The translations under genes were made by a program, and so were the position numbers. From Clostridium omnivorum (GTDB lineage Bacteria > Bacillota > Clostridia > Clostridiales > Clostridiaceae), in the NCBI RefSeq assembly GCF_026012015.1, contig NZ_BRXR01000001.1, forward strand, positions 1,662,001-1,726,000: a DNA stretch of 64,000 nt, read 5' to 3'. Below, in pieces: positions 8,246-16,067 of the stretch. Each line of letters starts with the position of its first letter. Position 1 is the first letter of the stretch. The notes beneath the pieces were generated by a model that made no database searches, was not told the DNA's origin, and was given only the letters and a program-made list of their open reading frames with translations.

Positions 8246-8719
8246 ATGATTTATATAATAATAGCCATATGCGCAGGTGCTTTAGTTACCATATCCAGAT
8301 TAATTAATTCAAACCTGGCAGATGAAATAGGGATTTTTCAAGGAACCTTCTATAATTATTTAGTAGGCTTAAGTGTATCCTTGGTAGTATTACTTTTCAG
8401 TAATGATTCTATACTAAAGGCTGCATCTAGCTTTTCTAAGGTACCGCTTTGGGCCTTTACTGGAGGCCTTGTAGGGGTTATAGTTGTAGCACTATCCAGC
8501 TACATAACGCCAAAGATTTCAGCCTTCTATTTAACTATTCTCACCTTCATAGGTCAGCTCTTTACAGGCATTATAATGGATTACTATACTCTTAATATTT
8601 TATCAATAGGTAAACTTATTGGAGGCCTTTTCGTGTTAGTTGGTCTAATTATCAATGTATTAATAGATAAAAAAGACTTAACTAAGAACCAAGCAGCAGT
8701 AAGTGCTGAAACATATTAA
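8246..8719 (+). CDS. DMT-family transporter half, DUF606/YdcZ type (second of pair)
   Basis: A 157-residue hydrophobic protein with about five TM helices, clearly related in layout to the preceding protein: an N-terminal NSNLADEIGIFQGTFYNYLVG segment and LTILTFIGQLFTGIIMDYY. It carries a short charged cytoplasmic tail. The ribosome site is AAGGAGG. The pair probably forms one inner-membrane transporter controlled by the divergent Crp/Fnr-family regulator. Confidence 0.82.
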   Translation: MIYIIIAICAGALVTISRLINSNLADEIGIFQGTFYNYLVGLSVSLVVLLFSNDSILKAASSFSKVPLWAFTGGLVGVIVVALSSYITPKISAFYLTILTFIGQLFTGIIMDYYTLNILSIGKLIGGLFVLVGLIINVLIDKKDLTKNQAAVSAETY

Positions 8720-8721
8720 AA

Positions 8722-8746
8722 AAAGCTGTCACTTAATATGACAGCT
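8722..8746. terminator. bidirectional terminator between DMT pair and agr-like operon
   Basis: A 9-bp perfect stem AAGCTGTCA/TGACAGCTT with a 7-nt loop lies between the convergent stops at 8719 and 8752, with A-rich and T-rich flanks. Confidence 0.7.
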
Positions 8747-8751
8747 TAATA

Positions 8752-9051
8752 TTATTTACTACCTTTTTTAGGCTCTAAAATTGCAAGGATAATGCTGCTG
8801 CATAAGCCTAAAACAATTCCAAATAGCCAATCGTTTAGCTGAAACCTATTGGCAATAAAAATAAATATGAAGAATGCCAGCATAGAAATAAACCTAGTTA
8901 CAGTAGTTTGTTTCCCGCTATTCTTTATATATGCATGTATTGGTCCAAATAAATTATATTTATCATTGGCCCATCTTAACAATTTATTTGTTGCTATAAA
9001 CGCAGCCGCAAAAGAAGCTATAAAAATAATAGTTGAAATTAGTAAACTCAT
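8752..9051 (-). CDS. small membrane protein, last gene of agr-like operon
   Basis: I do not recognise this 99-residue protein. It has three likely TM segments (about residues 3-24, 52-68 and 73-92), a basic loop between the first two, and a basic C-terminus. It starts 10 bp after the AgrB-like stop codon on the same strand, so it is translated from the agr-like transcript and may act with AgrB, for example in peptide export or immunity. That role is only inferred from position. Confidence 0.65.
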   Translation of the reverse strand: MSLLISTIIFIASFAAAFIATNKLLRWANDKYNLFGPIHAYIKNSGKQTTVTRFISMLAFFIFIFIANRFQLNDWLFGIVLGLCSSIILAILEPKKGSK

Positions 9052-9061
9052 AAATTTCTCC

Positions 9062-9616
9062 TTACACAGTTCTTTTATTAAACATTAATAATGCTTGAAA
9101 AACTATTGTCCATAATATTGTATTAGAAATTAATTCATATTTGTAAAAAACAATTGATATAAGTATGAGCACCATTGAAATTATTATTCCAATAGCCCTG
9201 TTCCTTTTAATAAGCTCATCCCTAGTAAGCTGCATGGCAGGATTTATCACCGGGGCTTGCTCATATATACAATATAAGGATACCATACTTAATATTAGTT
9301 TAGCCACAAAATTTATACTCAAAGTGCTGCTTAAATAAATAATACTGTCAACAACCACCAGCGTTGCAATAAAGCACTTTATCTGACTATCCTCATGATA
9401 TCCCCCTATAAAAGGTTTTACAATAGCCATGGCCACAACTGCTATAATAGCCTGCATGGAATGTCCAAGCAGGCTAAATGTAATAATAACACCTATAATC
9501 TTTATAATTTCAAATATTAACATTTTCAAGGCATACTCTACTTGCTCTGCCTCATCATTAGTATAATTATTTGCCTTTGAAATGAGCTGTGCCATTTTTT
9601 TTATAAACTTTCTCAA
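9062..9616 (-). CDS. agrB: AgrB-like accessory gene regulator protease
   Basis: A 184-residue membrane protein with the AgrB signature around GGYHEDSQIKC: a catalytic His followed seven residues later by a catalytic Cys (about residues 73 and 80). Hydrophobic helices follow, and a basic loop RDELIKRNRAIG precedes the last two. AgrB cleaves the C-terminal part of AgrD and forms the cyclic peptide intermediate in the membrane. It lies between an AgrC-like kinase gene (26 bp gap) and a small membrane protein gene. A peptide gene that can supply its substrate is at 10982-11113. Confidence 0.9.
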   Translation of the reverse strand: MRKFIKKMAQLISKANNYTNDEAEQVEYALKMLIFEIIKIIGVIITFSLLGHSMQAIIAVVAMAIVKPFIGGYHEDSQIKCFIATLVVVDSIIYLSSTLSINFVAKLILSMVSLYCIYEQAPVINPAMQLTRDELIKRNRAIGIIISMVLILISIVFYKYELISNTILWTIVFQALLMFNKRTV

Positions 9617-9642
9617 ACAAACTCCACCTCATTTAACACAAA

Positions 9643-10911
9643 CTATTGTTTATACGGAATTTCAATCTTAAACTCAGTCCATTCTTTATCACTGTCAATT
9701 GATATATGTCCATTACATTTTTTCATAATGTCGGCTACTATACTTAGTCCAAAACCTCTATCGCCGCTTTTATTGTCTTTTGTACTAAATCCAGCCTCAA
9801 AAATTTTCTGCTTTATCTCTTTAGGAATTTCAGGTCCATTATTACTTATACTTATAATAACACCTTCATAGATGCTATAGCTTTTAAATTTTATTGTAGG
9901 GTTCATGTGAGTTTTAAGTACGTCCACTGAATTTCTAACTATATTTGATAAAAGCTTAAGCAGCTCATTTTCAGTTATTGTTAAATTATCATAGTCACCG
10001 CCATCAAAAACAATAACGTTTACTCCTTCATTTACAGCATAATTCAATACTGAGGCAACCAGCGGTGTAGCTTGTACACTTAAATTTATTGCTGGATTCA
10101 CGCCCTGATATCTTTCAACGATGCCTTTTAGTAATGCACCTATTCTGTCCATCTTACCCATTTGGTATAATCCATATAGACTGCTTATTTCGCTTCCATA
10201 ATCATGCTTTATCTTTTTAAGCTCCGTTATTTTTTCATTTAAAGCTTCATTTAAAAGCTCTACTTCCTTTGATTTATCATTTATTTTTGCATAATATACA
10301 GTTGCAAATACAAAGCCTATAAATGCTGCTAAGTATAGACTTGCCTTAAACATTACTCCCATACTCTCTGTAATCCATTCCATATGTAACGTGTCCAAAA
10401 AAAGTAAAGCATAGTCTAAAAGCAATATATAAACTAAAGAATGCTTAAGCCCCTTCAAGGAAATAGCAGTATTAAAAATGTACTTTCTAAACTTATAGAC
10501 TAAAAAATATAAAATCCAGCCTGGTATGTATATAGCAAAAATCAACTTTAAGTCATCAGAAATTGGCAAACTTAGTTTAGCTATAGCATTCTGATATACT
10601 GTAGTTAGAAAATATGACACTAACACAATTATTGTATACGCTAGCCCAAATCCCAGAAAACCATCTACAATATGTTTTCTATAAAAAATGATTGTAAGCA
10701 GTAACACAACAAACATCATTAAAAAGTTTGCAAGCGGCCCATTGATGCCGCTATATGTAAAAAACACTATATCTGCAAATACAGTTACCATAAAGGCATA
10801 ATATTTAACTTTCGAAAGTTTATTATCTCTTGAAGCTATACTGTTAGGCGTCCAAACAAATATCAATGTCTGCAAAATAGTGGTCAGGATGTCAAAAACC
10901 TTTAACAACAT
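9643..10911 (-). CDS. AgrC-like sensor histidine kinase (GHKL type)
   Basis: A 422-residue protein with six or seven N-terminal TM helices (to about residue 210), a coiled segment, a phospho-acceptor motif KHDYGSEISSLY near residues 238-249, an N box LLSNIVRNSVDV, and a C-terminal GFGLSIV ATP lid. This is the layout of HPK10/AgrC kinases that bind cyclic peptide signals at the membrane. It lies between the AgrD-like gene and agrB on the same strand. No LytTR or other response regulator gene is adjacent, which is unusual; the partner must be elsewhere. Confidence 0.88.
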   Translation of the reverse strand: MLLKVFDILTTILQTLIFVWTPNSIASRDNKLSKVKYYAFMVTVFADIVFFTYSGINGPLANFLMMFVVLLLTIIFYRKHIVDGFLGFGLAYTIIVLVSYFLTTVYQNAIAKLSLPISDDLKLIFAIYIPGWILYFLVYKFRKYIFNTAISLKGLKHSLVYILLLDYALLFLDTLHMEWITESMGVMFKASLYLAAFIGFVFATVYYAKINDKSKEVELLNEALNEKITELKKIKHDYGSEISSLYGLYQMGKMDRIGALLKGIVERYQGVNPAINLSVQATPLVASVLNYAVNEGVNVIVFDGGDYDNLTITENELLKLLSNIVRNSVDVLKTHMNPTIKFKSYSIYEGVIISISNNGPEIPKEIKQKIFEAGFSTKDNKSGDRGFGLSIVADIMKKCNGHISIDSDKEWTEFKIEIPYKQ

Positions 10912-10948
10912 TTATTAACTCCCCCTAATTCAAAGCGCGTAAAGCGCC

Positions 10949-10964
10949 GGGGCAAAATTGCCCC
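10949..10964. repeat. GC-rich palindromic hairpin between agrD-like and agrC-like genes
   Basis: GGGGCAAAATTGCCCC is a perfect palindrome within an otherwise AT-rich stretch, flanked by GCGC-rich sequence. It lies in the 70-bp gap between the peptide gene stop (10982) and the kinase start (10911). It has no U tail, so it could be an RNA processing or stabilising hairpin, or a small dispersed repeat. Confidence 0.45.
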
Positions 10965-10981
10965 TACTGCACTTTTAACTT

Positions 10982-11113
10982 TTATCTCTTGTTTTTAATG
11001 GATTGAGGAATTTCTTCTATCCCCATACCACTGGCTGATGCAGGTCCTACAGCTACAAACAATGCCGCAATACCTAAACAAAATGTTCCAATCAGGTTAT
11101 AGAGTTTTTTCAT
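10982..11113 (-). CDS. AgrD-like cyclic autoinducer peptide precursor with Ser in place of Cys
   Basis: A 43-residue ORF. It has a GGGAGG ribosome site, an amphipathic/hydrophobic N-terminal helix (MKKLYNLIGTFCLG...), a GPASASGMGI segment, and an acidic EEIPQSIKNKR tail that matches the conserved E-E-x-P tail of AgrD peptides. The residue expected to close the ring, five residues before the tail, is Ser (SGMGI) rather than Cys; the only Cys is in the N-terminal helix. A five-residue lactone would result, as described for Ser-type autoinducers in Staphylococcus intermedius. It heads the agr-like operon. The family call rests on context and tail motif. Confidence 0.75.
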   Translation of the reverse strand: MKKLYNLIGTFCLGIAALFVAVGPASASGMGIEEIPQSIKNKR

Positions 11114-11153
11114 AAAAACGCCTCCCATTATTTTTTTCAAACTAGCTCCTTTT

Positions 11154-11201
11154 ATTATACAATATTTTTAACTAATTTTGAATACGATTGCTCAATTTTG
11201 A
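11154..11201 (-). promoter_or_regulatory. agr-like promoter with upstream direct repeats
   Basis: On the minus strand a TATAAT (plus 11154-11159) lies 40 bp before the peptide start, with only a weak -35 (TTCAAA at 11177-11182). Two copies of TCAAAATT (minus strand; plus 11174-11181 and 11194-11201) are 20 bp apart and overlap the -35. A weak -35 with direct repeats about two helical turns apart is the layout of promoters activated by LytTR-type regulators such as AgrA. Confidence 0.45.
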
Positions 11202-11264
11202 CAAAAAAAGTAGTATACTGTCGAGTTTTATAAAATATTAACAATAATTTATTGAAACTTTGAA

Positions 11265-11298
11265 AAAAAGGTACCTCAAATATGAAATACCTTTTTCA
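11265..11298 (-). terminator. terminator of the HutD / S9 peptidase operon
   Basis: A stem AAAAAGGTA/TACCTTTTT around a 14-nt loop, followed on the minus strand by more T, lies downstream of the HutD-like stop codon at 11334. Confidence 0.6.
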
Positions 11299-11333
11299 GA
11301 GCTGCATATCTGTAAACTATCGCCATAACTTTC

Positions 11334-11960
11334 CTACTTTGCCGTGTACACTGTAGCCCTTATTATTTTTAATTCCCTATCTCCAATATTATAAAGTTTT
11401 ACTTTAGTGCCTTTTTCATTTATTGGAGTTTTTATATAAACTAAATCTTCTTCAAAAAGCTTTAAACTTTTATCATCATCTATACATATCTCTGCCTGTC
11501 CCTCTACGCAGTACAATACCTCTGAAATATCTGTAAAATCTCCATTTACACTTTCAAACGTTAAATCTAAGTCTCTTGATGTTCCTATTTTAATAGCTTC
11601 AATATTTCCTGCGCAGCCTTCAGCCATCATAAGATTAAAGTCTGTTACTCTGCCAAAGCTTTTGGTCGTCCAAGCTCCACTAAAGCTGTCTTGTTCAAAA
11701 GGCTTCAACTCTACACTATGATGACCTTCATGCTGAAGTAGAAGCTTGCCCTTAAGTATCATGATTATCCTAGATATACCAGGTAAGTTAGTGAATACAG
11801 ATTCCTCATCCTCAACCTTTGCAGAGCTTAATCTCCATTTAAAGTTGCGCTTAGCATATTCAGCATTTGGAGGAAATATTAATAGCTCCGTTGTAGTTCC
11901 ACCTGACCACTTACTTGTAACCTGCTGAGACTTTCTTATAATCTCAATATCAGCGCTCAT
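11334..11960 (-). CDS. HutD/Ves family cupin-like protein
   Basis: A 208-residue protein matching the HutD/Ves family: SKWSGGTTTELLIFPP near residues 16-31, FKWRLSSAKVEDEESVFTNLPGISRIIMIL, then FSGAWTTKSFGRVTDFNLMM. The fold is a bicupin. HutD is linked to histidine use, but its biochemical role is not settled. The frame opens at 11987, but GGAGGACACTAT precedes the ATG at 11960, which is preferred. It starts 34 bp after the S9 peptidase stop and is the last gene of a three-gene operon. Confidence 0.82.
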   Translation of the reverse strand: MSADIEIIRKSQQVTSKWSGGTTTELLIFPPNAEYAKRNFKWRLSSAKVEDEESVFTNLPGISRIIMILKGKLLLQHEGHHSVELKPFEQDSFSGAWTTKSFGRVTDFNLMMAEGCAGNIEAIKIGTSRDLDLTFESVNGDFTDISEVLYCVEGQAEICIDDDKSLKLFEEDLVYIKTPINEKGTKVKLYNIGDRELKIIRATVYTAK

Positions 11961-11994
11961 ATAGTGTCCTCCTCGCATTATTACCACAGCAGTT

Positions 11995-13995
11995 CTATTT
12001 TAAATATTTATTAAACCACCCTATGATTTCCTCAAGCCTTCTCAATCTATGCTTTGGTTTTCCACTTCTGCTGAGCTCATGGTTTTCTCCCCTAAACATA
12101 CACAATCTAGATTCAACGCCATGATATTTAAGTGCTGTAAACATTTGAATTCCTTCAGCCAACCAGCATCTATAATCTTCCTCAGAGTGCAGGAATAGTG
12201 TTGGGGTTTTTACTCTATCAGCATATTTTAATGGAGAATGCTGCCACAGCTTTTCATGGTCTCCCCAAGGTGTAGCTAAATTCTGGTCTTCTACAAAAAA
12301 GTATCCTATATCTGTAGTGCAAAATTTAGAAATCCAATTGGATATGCTCCTTTGAGATGCTGCAGCCTTAAATCTGTCCGTGTGCCCTATTATCCAATTT
12401 GTCATAAAACCCCCATAGGAACCACCAGTAACTCCTATTCTTTCAGCATCAATATAACTGCATTTCTTAAGTACCTCATCAGCAAATATCATCAAATCAT
12501 CATAATCTATAGTGCCATATTTTCCTCTTATATCAGCAAACTCATTACCTTTTCCATCACTTCCTCTTGGATTACAGAAGAATACTGCATAACCTTCACT
12601 TGCAAAGTACTGCATTTCATGGAAGAAAACTGTACCATAAACTGTTTTAGGTCCTCCATGTATATCAAATATGGCTGGATATTTTTTATTTTCATCAAAA
12701 TCTACAGGCTTTATAACCCATCCATCTATAATCACTCCTGGTGCTGTCTCTACACTAATTCTTTCAGGTGCTGATATATTCCTTTCTTCATAAACCCATT
12801 CATTAAAGCTTGTGACCTTTCTTTCTTCACCTTTTTCTATAAGGTATAGCTCTTGTAATTTATTTGGTCTCATTGCTATAAACATTATGCTGTCACCAAA
12901 AATACTTATTCCGTCTACAGAGCCTTCAGCTGTAATAATTCTATCCATATATCCAGTACTGTTAATGCTATTAAGGAAAGAACTGTCTCCTTCTGTAGTT
13001 ACAAAATAGAGCTTCTTGTTATCCACCTGTTTAAGCGCAGAACCTCCAAACCTGCAGTCTGATCCAACAGAATTGGTCATTGCTACATCAAGCTCTGGAG
13101 TTAAACAGCTACTTTCCATAGTATTTAAATCAGCTATATAGAATTTTTCATTTTCATTTAGACCATATTTCTTCATATCAGTAGCTGTTATTATTAATTC
13201 ATCCTTTGATAAGAAGTCTGCATAATAATGGCATAGCTCCTCAGCTTCACAGATTTCATTTAATTGATTACTTTGGATTTCATAAACTTTTATTTTATTA
13301 GTCAATTCCATCTTGTCTCTAAAGCTGGAGCAGATTATTGCAGCCTTTGTTTTATCCTCATTCAAATTAAATAAATCCACATTTTCATGCTCATCAGTAA
13401 TTGCCTCTAGTATACCTGCTGCTTGATTGTATATGTATAATCTTGTCCTCTTTTTACTTGTAAAACCACCGCCATTAGCCCAAAATGGTATTTCCTCTAA
13501 CACCTCATAGTCCTTTTCTTCTTTTCTCTTCTGCAGTTCTGCACTCTTCTCGTCGCCATCTAATGAGTTTATGTCCTTATGGTTTATATTAAATTCTGCA
13601 GTAAAAATAAAAGTATCTTCATCAATGATCCTTATATCATTTACCTTTTTAGGTATTCTACAAGCTTTAACAGCCTCTCCTCCATGGATGTTTATCTTAT
13701 AATACTGGGTGAATTCCTCTCCAGCATCCATCTTTTCCTTATCCTTTGCATCTCTGCAGTCTTGGAAAAGTATATTTTCGTTGTCCATCCATAAAAAGCT
13801 TCTCTCACTATCAAAGGAAGTAAGCTTAAAGCATTTTTCATTTTCTAAATTAATTATCCATAGATTTGAAAGATATTTGTTATCTTCAACATTGCTTTCA
13901 TGAAGTACAAAGCATCCGTGCTTTCCGTCTGGCGAATGCTTTATCCCTGATAAAAATTTGAATCTACTAAAATCATCAATTTTAACTTTTTCCAT
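11995..13995 (-). CDS. S9-family prolyl oligopeptidase-type serine peptidase
   Basis: A 666-residue protein with an N-terminal beta-propeller region (about residues 1-400) and a C-terminal alpha/beta-hydrolase domain. The nucleophile elbow is GGSYGGFMTNW, with a likely Asp in HSEEDYRC and His in GENHELSRSG. This is the acylaminoacyl peptidase/DPP-IV-like group of family S9, which cleaves short or N-blocked peptides. No signal peptide is seen, so it is cytosolic. GGGGGA precedes the ATG at 13995, chosen over the longer frame opening at 14028. It is translated just after the repeat protein upstream. Confidence 0.92.
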   Translation of the reverse strand: MEKVKIDDFSRFKFLSGIKHSPDGKHGCFVLHESNVEDNKYLSNLWIINLENEKCFKLTSFDSERSFLWMDNENILFQDCRDAKDKEKMDAGEEFTQYYKINIHGGEAVKACRIPKKVNDIRIIDEDTFIFTAEFNINHKDINSLDGDEKSAELQKRKEEKDYEVLEEIPFWANGGGFTSKKRTRLYIYNQAAGILEAITDEHENVDLFNLNEDKTKAAIICSSFRDKMELTNKIKVYEIQSNQLNEICEAEELCHYYADFLSKDELIITATDMKKYGLNENEKFYIADLNTMESSCLTPELDVAMTNSVGSDCRFGGSALKQVDNKKLYFVTTEGDSSFLNSINSTGYMDRIITAEGSVDGISIFGDSIMFIAMRPNKLQELYLIEKGEERKVTSFNEWVYEERNISAPERISVETAPGVIIDGWVIKPVDFDENKKYPAIFDIHGGPKTVYGTVFFHEMQYFASEGYAVFFCNPRGSDGKGNEFADIRGKYGTIDYDDLMIFADEVLKKCSYIDAERIGVTGGSYGGFMTNWIIGHTDRFKAAASQRSISNWISKFCTTDIGYFFVEDQNLATPWGDHEKLWQHSPLKYADRVKTPTLFLHSEEDYRCWLAEGIQMFTALKYHGVESRLCMFRGENHELSRSGKPKHRLRRLEEIIGWFNKYLK

Positions 13996-14014
13996 AATAG
14001 TCCCCCATTCTTTT

Positions 14015-14944
14015 TTATATTCTTCCAAAGGCCTTTAAAAGAATTAAATTATCTAATGCTATCTTTCCAGACCACTCCTTCTTAGCTAACTCCCATTGTT
14101 CATTAAATCTTCCCCAGTTCCAGTTAGGTGTCCAGCTGCCTTCTTCATTTTGACTTTGTATTATATAATCCAAATTAGAACTGATTTGTTCTCCAGTAAA
14201 AATCTTTGCAAGCTCATCAGAGGGAGAATGAATATAGGACAATGGTCTTGCCACATAATCCGTCCATTTTTGATGATCAAGCTCTACTTCCCTAAGAATA
14301 GGCTGTTCTAGTATATGAAGCATACTAATTTTCTCATTCTCAGGCAAAAATTCTGCCATCCTTTGATAACAAAATATATCATGCATACTAAGACTATGAT
14401 TATTTTCATTTAAGTATTTCATTGCAGCATATACTGCTTCTTCTAATAGCTCCTCAGGCACAAGCTCCTTAAACTTGATGAGATATCCTGTAAGCTCTAC
14501 AGCTGGATTAGGCATGTATTTATTTTCCTCATTGGAATCAAAGTTCCACCACATAGCCCTTGGCACTTCATTAATCTCAGGAGGAAACCACAGCCATCCA
14601 TTGAATTCTTTTTTATAGTTCCTTATTAAAAATTCGATTCCCCTTTTCACCATCATATCTTCGGCACTTAAACCAAGCTTACATATAATTTGGAAGGCTA
14701 CTGAAGTTGCAAGGCAATTAGAAACTTCAAGTGCTGCATCACTTTCAAGTGAATGCCCAAAGCCACCATCCTCATTTTGATACTTTGACAGAGCAAGTAA
14801 TACAGCTTCTTTACTTCCACCTTGGAAGTAGAATTGAAACATTGCTCTTTCTAGTTCTCTGCCCTCTCTAAATATGTAGTCTTTTGCCCTCTCATAATTT
14901 TCTTTGGATAATCTTACCACTCTCGTCACCCCTAACTCAAACAT
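14015..14944 (-). CDS. terpenoid cyclase/prenyltransferase-like repeat protein
   Basis: A 309-residue protein with two QN-type repeat motifs: YQNEDGGFGHSLESD near residue 55 and SQNEEGSWTPNWNWG near residue 270. These resemble the QxxDGGF/GSW repeats of the alpha/alpha toroid (squalene cyclase/prenyltransferase-like) fold. The catalytic DxDD of squalene-hopene cyclases is not present, so enzymatic activity is uncertain. It lies 19 bp upstream of the S9 peptidase and is likely co-transcribed with it and the HutD-like gene. A GTG about 33 bp further in, preceded by TTAGGGG, is an alternative start. Confidence 0.7.
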   Translation of the reverse strand: MFELGVTRVVRLSKENYERAKDYIFREGRELERAMFQFYFQGGSKEAVLLALSKYQNEDGGFGHSLESDAALEVSNCLATSVAFQIICKLGLSAEDMMVKRGIEFLIRNYKKEFNGWLWFPPEINEVPRAMWWNFDSNEENKYMPNPAVELTGYLIKFKELVPEELLEEAVYAAMKYLNENNHSLSMHDIFCYQRMAEFLPENEKISMLHILEQPILREVELDHQKWTDYVARPLSYIHSPSDELAKIFTGEQISSNLDYIIQSQNEEGSWTPNWNWGRFNEQWELAKKEWSGKIALDNLILLKAFGRI

Positions 14945-15072
14945 TAACTCTTTTCCATAAATAACCTTACATAATAATTATTATGACATTTGTATGGCTT
15001 TTTTTAAATAGTTTTTACAAACATTGTTAGTAAATTCACACAAAAATCTGAACATTCCTAAATTTTTATGCT

Positions 15073-15108
15073 AAAAAGCGTAGAAGAATATATCCTTCTA
15101 CGCTTTTT
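15073..15108 (-). terminator. terminator of the P-loop kinase gene
   Basis: A 14-bp perfect stem (AAAAAGCGTAGAAG at 15073-15086 and CTTCTACGCTTTTT at 15095-15108) with an 8-nt loop lies 7 bp beyond the stop codon at 15115. Confidence 0.8.
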
Positions 15109-15114
15109 CAATGT

Positions 15115-15756
15115 TTAAAAGTCATATTTATTAAGCAATTCTTCAGCTGAGTTTTTTAAGTCCTCCAGCGTACCATCATTTAAAACAACCTGATGACACT
15201 GATTATTTATTATATATGGTACATCCACCTCCGTATTGTGCTCAGAGCTGCTATTTTTCACCATTTCTTCTCCGTCTCTATAGATAAGTCTTTGTTTTCT
15301 GACCTCCTCACTTATCTTAACCCCAACTATTAAAAAGTTTTTAGACTTCCAGTATTCTAAATCTGTTAAAGTACGACCTCCCACAATTATTGGCAGTTCA
15401 TCATTTCTTATAATAGAAAGCTGCTCTAAAATGGCTTTATCAAAAGCTTCGCCTTCTAAGCCTCTATTGTCAAAACCGTATTTCTTCTGACCATTCTCAT
15501 ATATAAGAGCTAATATATAATCGCACATAATATTAATGTCTAAATCTCTAAGCTTATCAGCAACAGTCTGTCCTATGTATCTTTCTTTTCCCCTCCAAAT
15601 TGGATTAACCTTAGATACCTTCATCATTTCCCTGCATAATACACTAATTTTATAGATTTTTGCCTTATCTCTCAAAACACAAAACTGCTCAGCTAGTGCA
15701 TCTTTTCCCGCACCCATTTCACCAAAAATAACTATTCCATTATAAACCATGTCCAT
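15115..15756 (-). CDS. P-loop nucleoside/nucleotide kinase-like protein
   Basis: A 213-residue protein with a Walker A motif GEMGAGKD at about residues 12-19, followed by a helix. A strand IIVGGRTLTDLEYWKSKNFLIVGVKI fits the middle of the nucleotide kinase fold, and RKQRLIYRD resembles the arginine-rich lid. It looks like the dephospho-CoA or deoxynucleotide kinase superfamily, but I cannot assign a substrate. A second Met two codons in has better spacing from AAGGGA and may be the true start. It appears monocistronic. Confidence 0.72.
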   Translation of the reverse strand: MDMVYNGIVIFGEMGAGKDALAEQFCVLRDKAKIYKISVLCREMMKVSKVNPIWRGKERYIGQTVADKLRDLDINIMCDYILALIYENGQKKYGFDNRGLEGEAFDKAILEQLSIIRNDELPIIVGGRTLTDLEYWKSKNFLIVGVKISEEVRKQRLIYRDGEEMVKNSSSEHNTEVDVPYIINNQCHQVVLNDGTLEDLKNSAEELLNKYDF

Positions 15757-16067
15757 TCTTCCCTTCTTCAGTATTTGAAAATATATAAATCATTGATATA
15801 TTATACGCTTTATCCATCACAACATAAAATTGTACCATAAAGTAACTAAGTATCCCATATGCTTTATATTTATTTTAATGGCGTATTTACCCTACATTGA
15901 GTTCACTATTAAATGCTTTTCAACACATAATGTCAAAATCCTCCATAATTTTACTAAAAATTCTTATTTAAAGCTGTTTTTTCTTGTAAGAAAATTACAT
16001 CACATGTATAATTGAATTATATGAAGCCATATAAAAATATCACAACTCGCAGGGATGGGTGAAAACA

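Noticed and set aside
12352-12774. 140-codon plus-strand frame opposite the S9 peptidase
   Set aside because: Low-quality Cys/Tyr/Ile-rich translation, no ribosome site, fully inside a conserved gene on the other strand.
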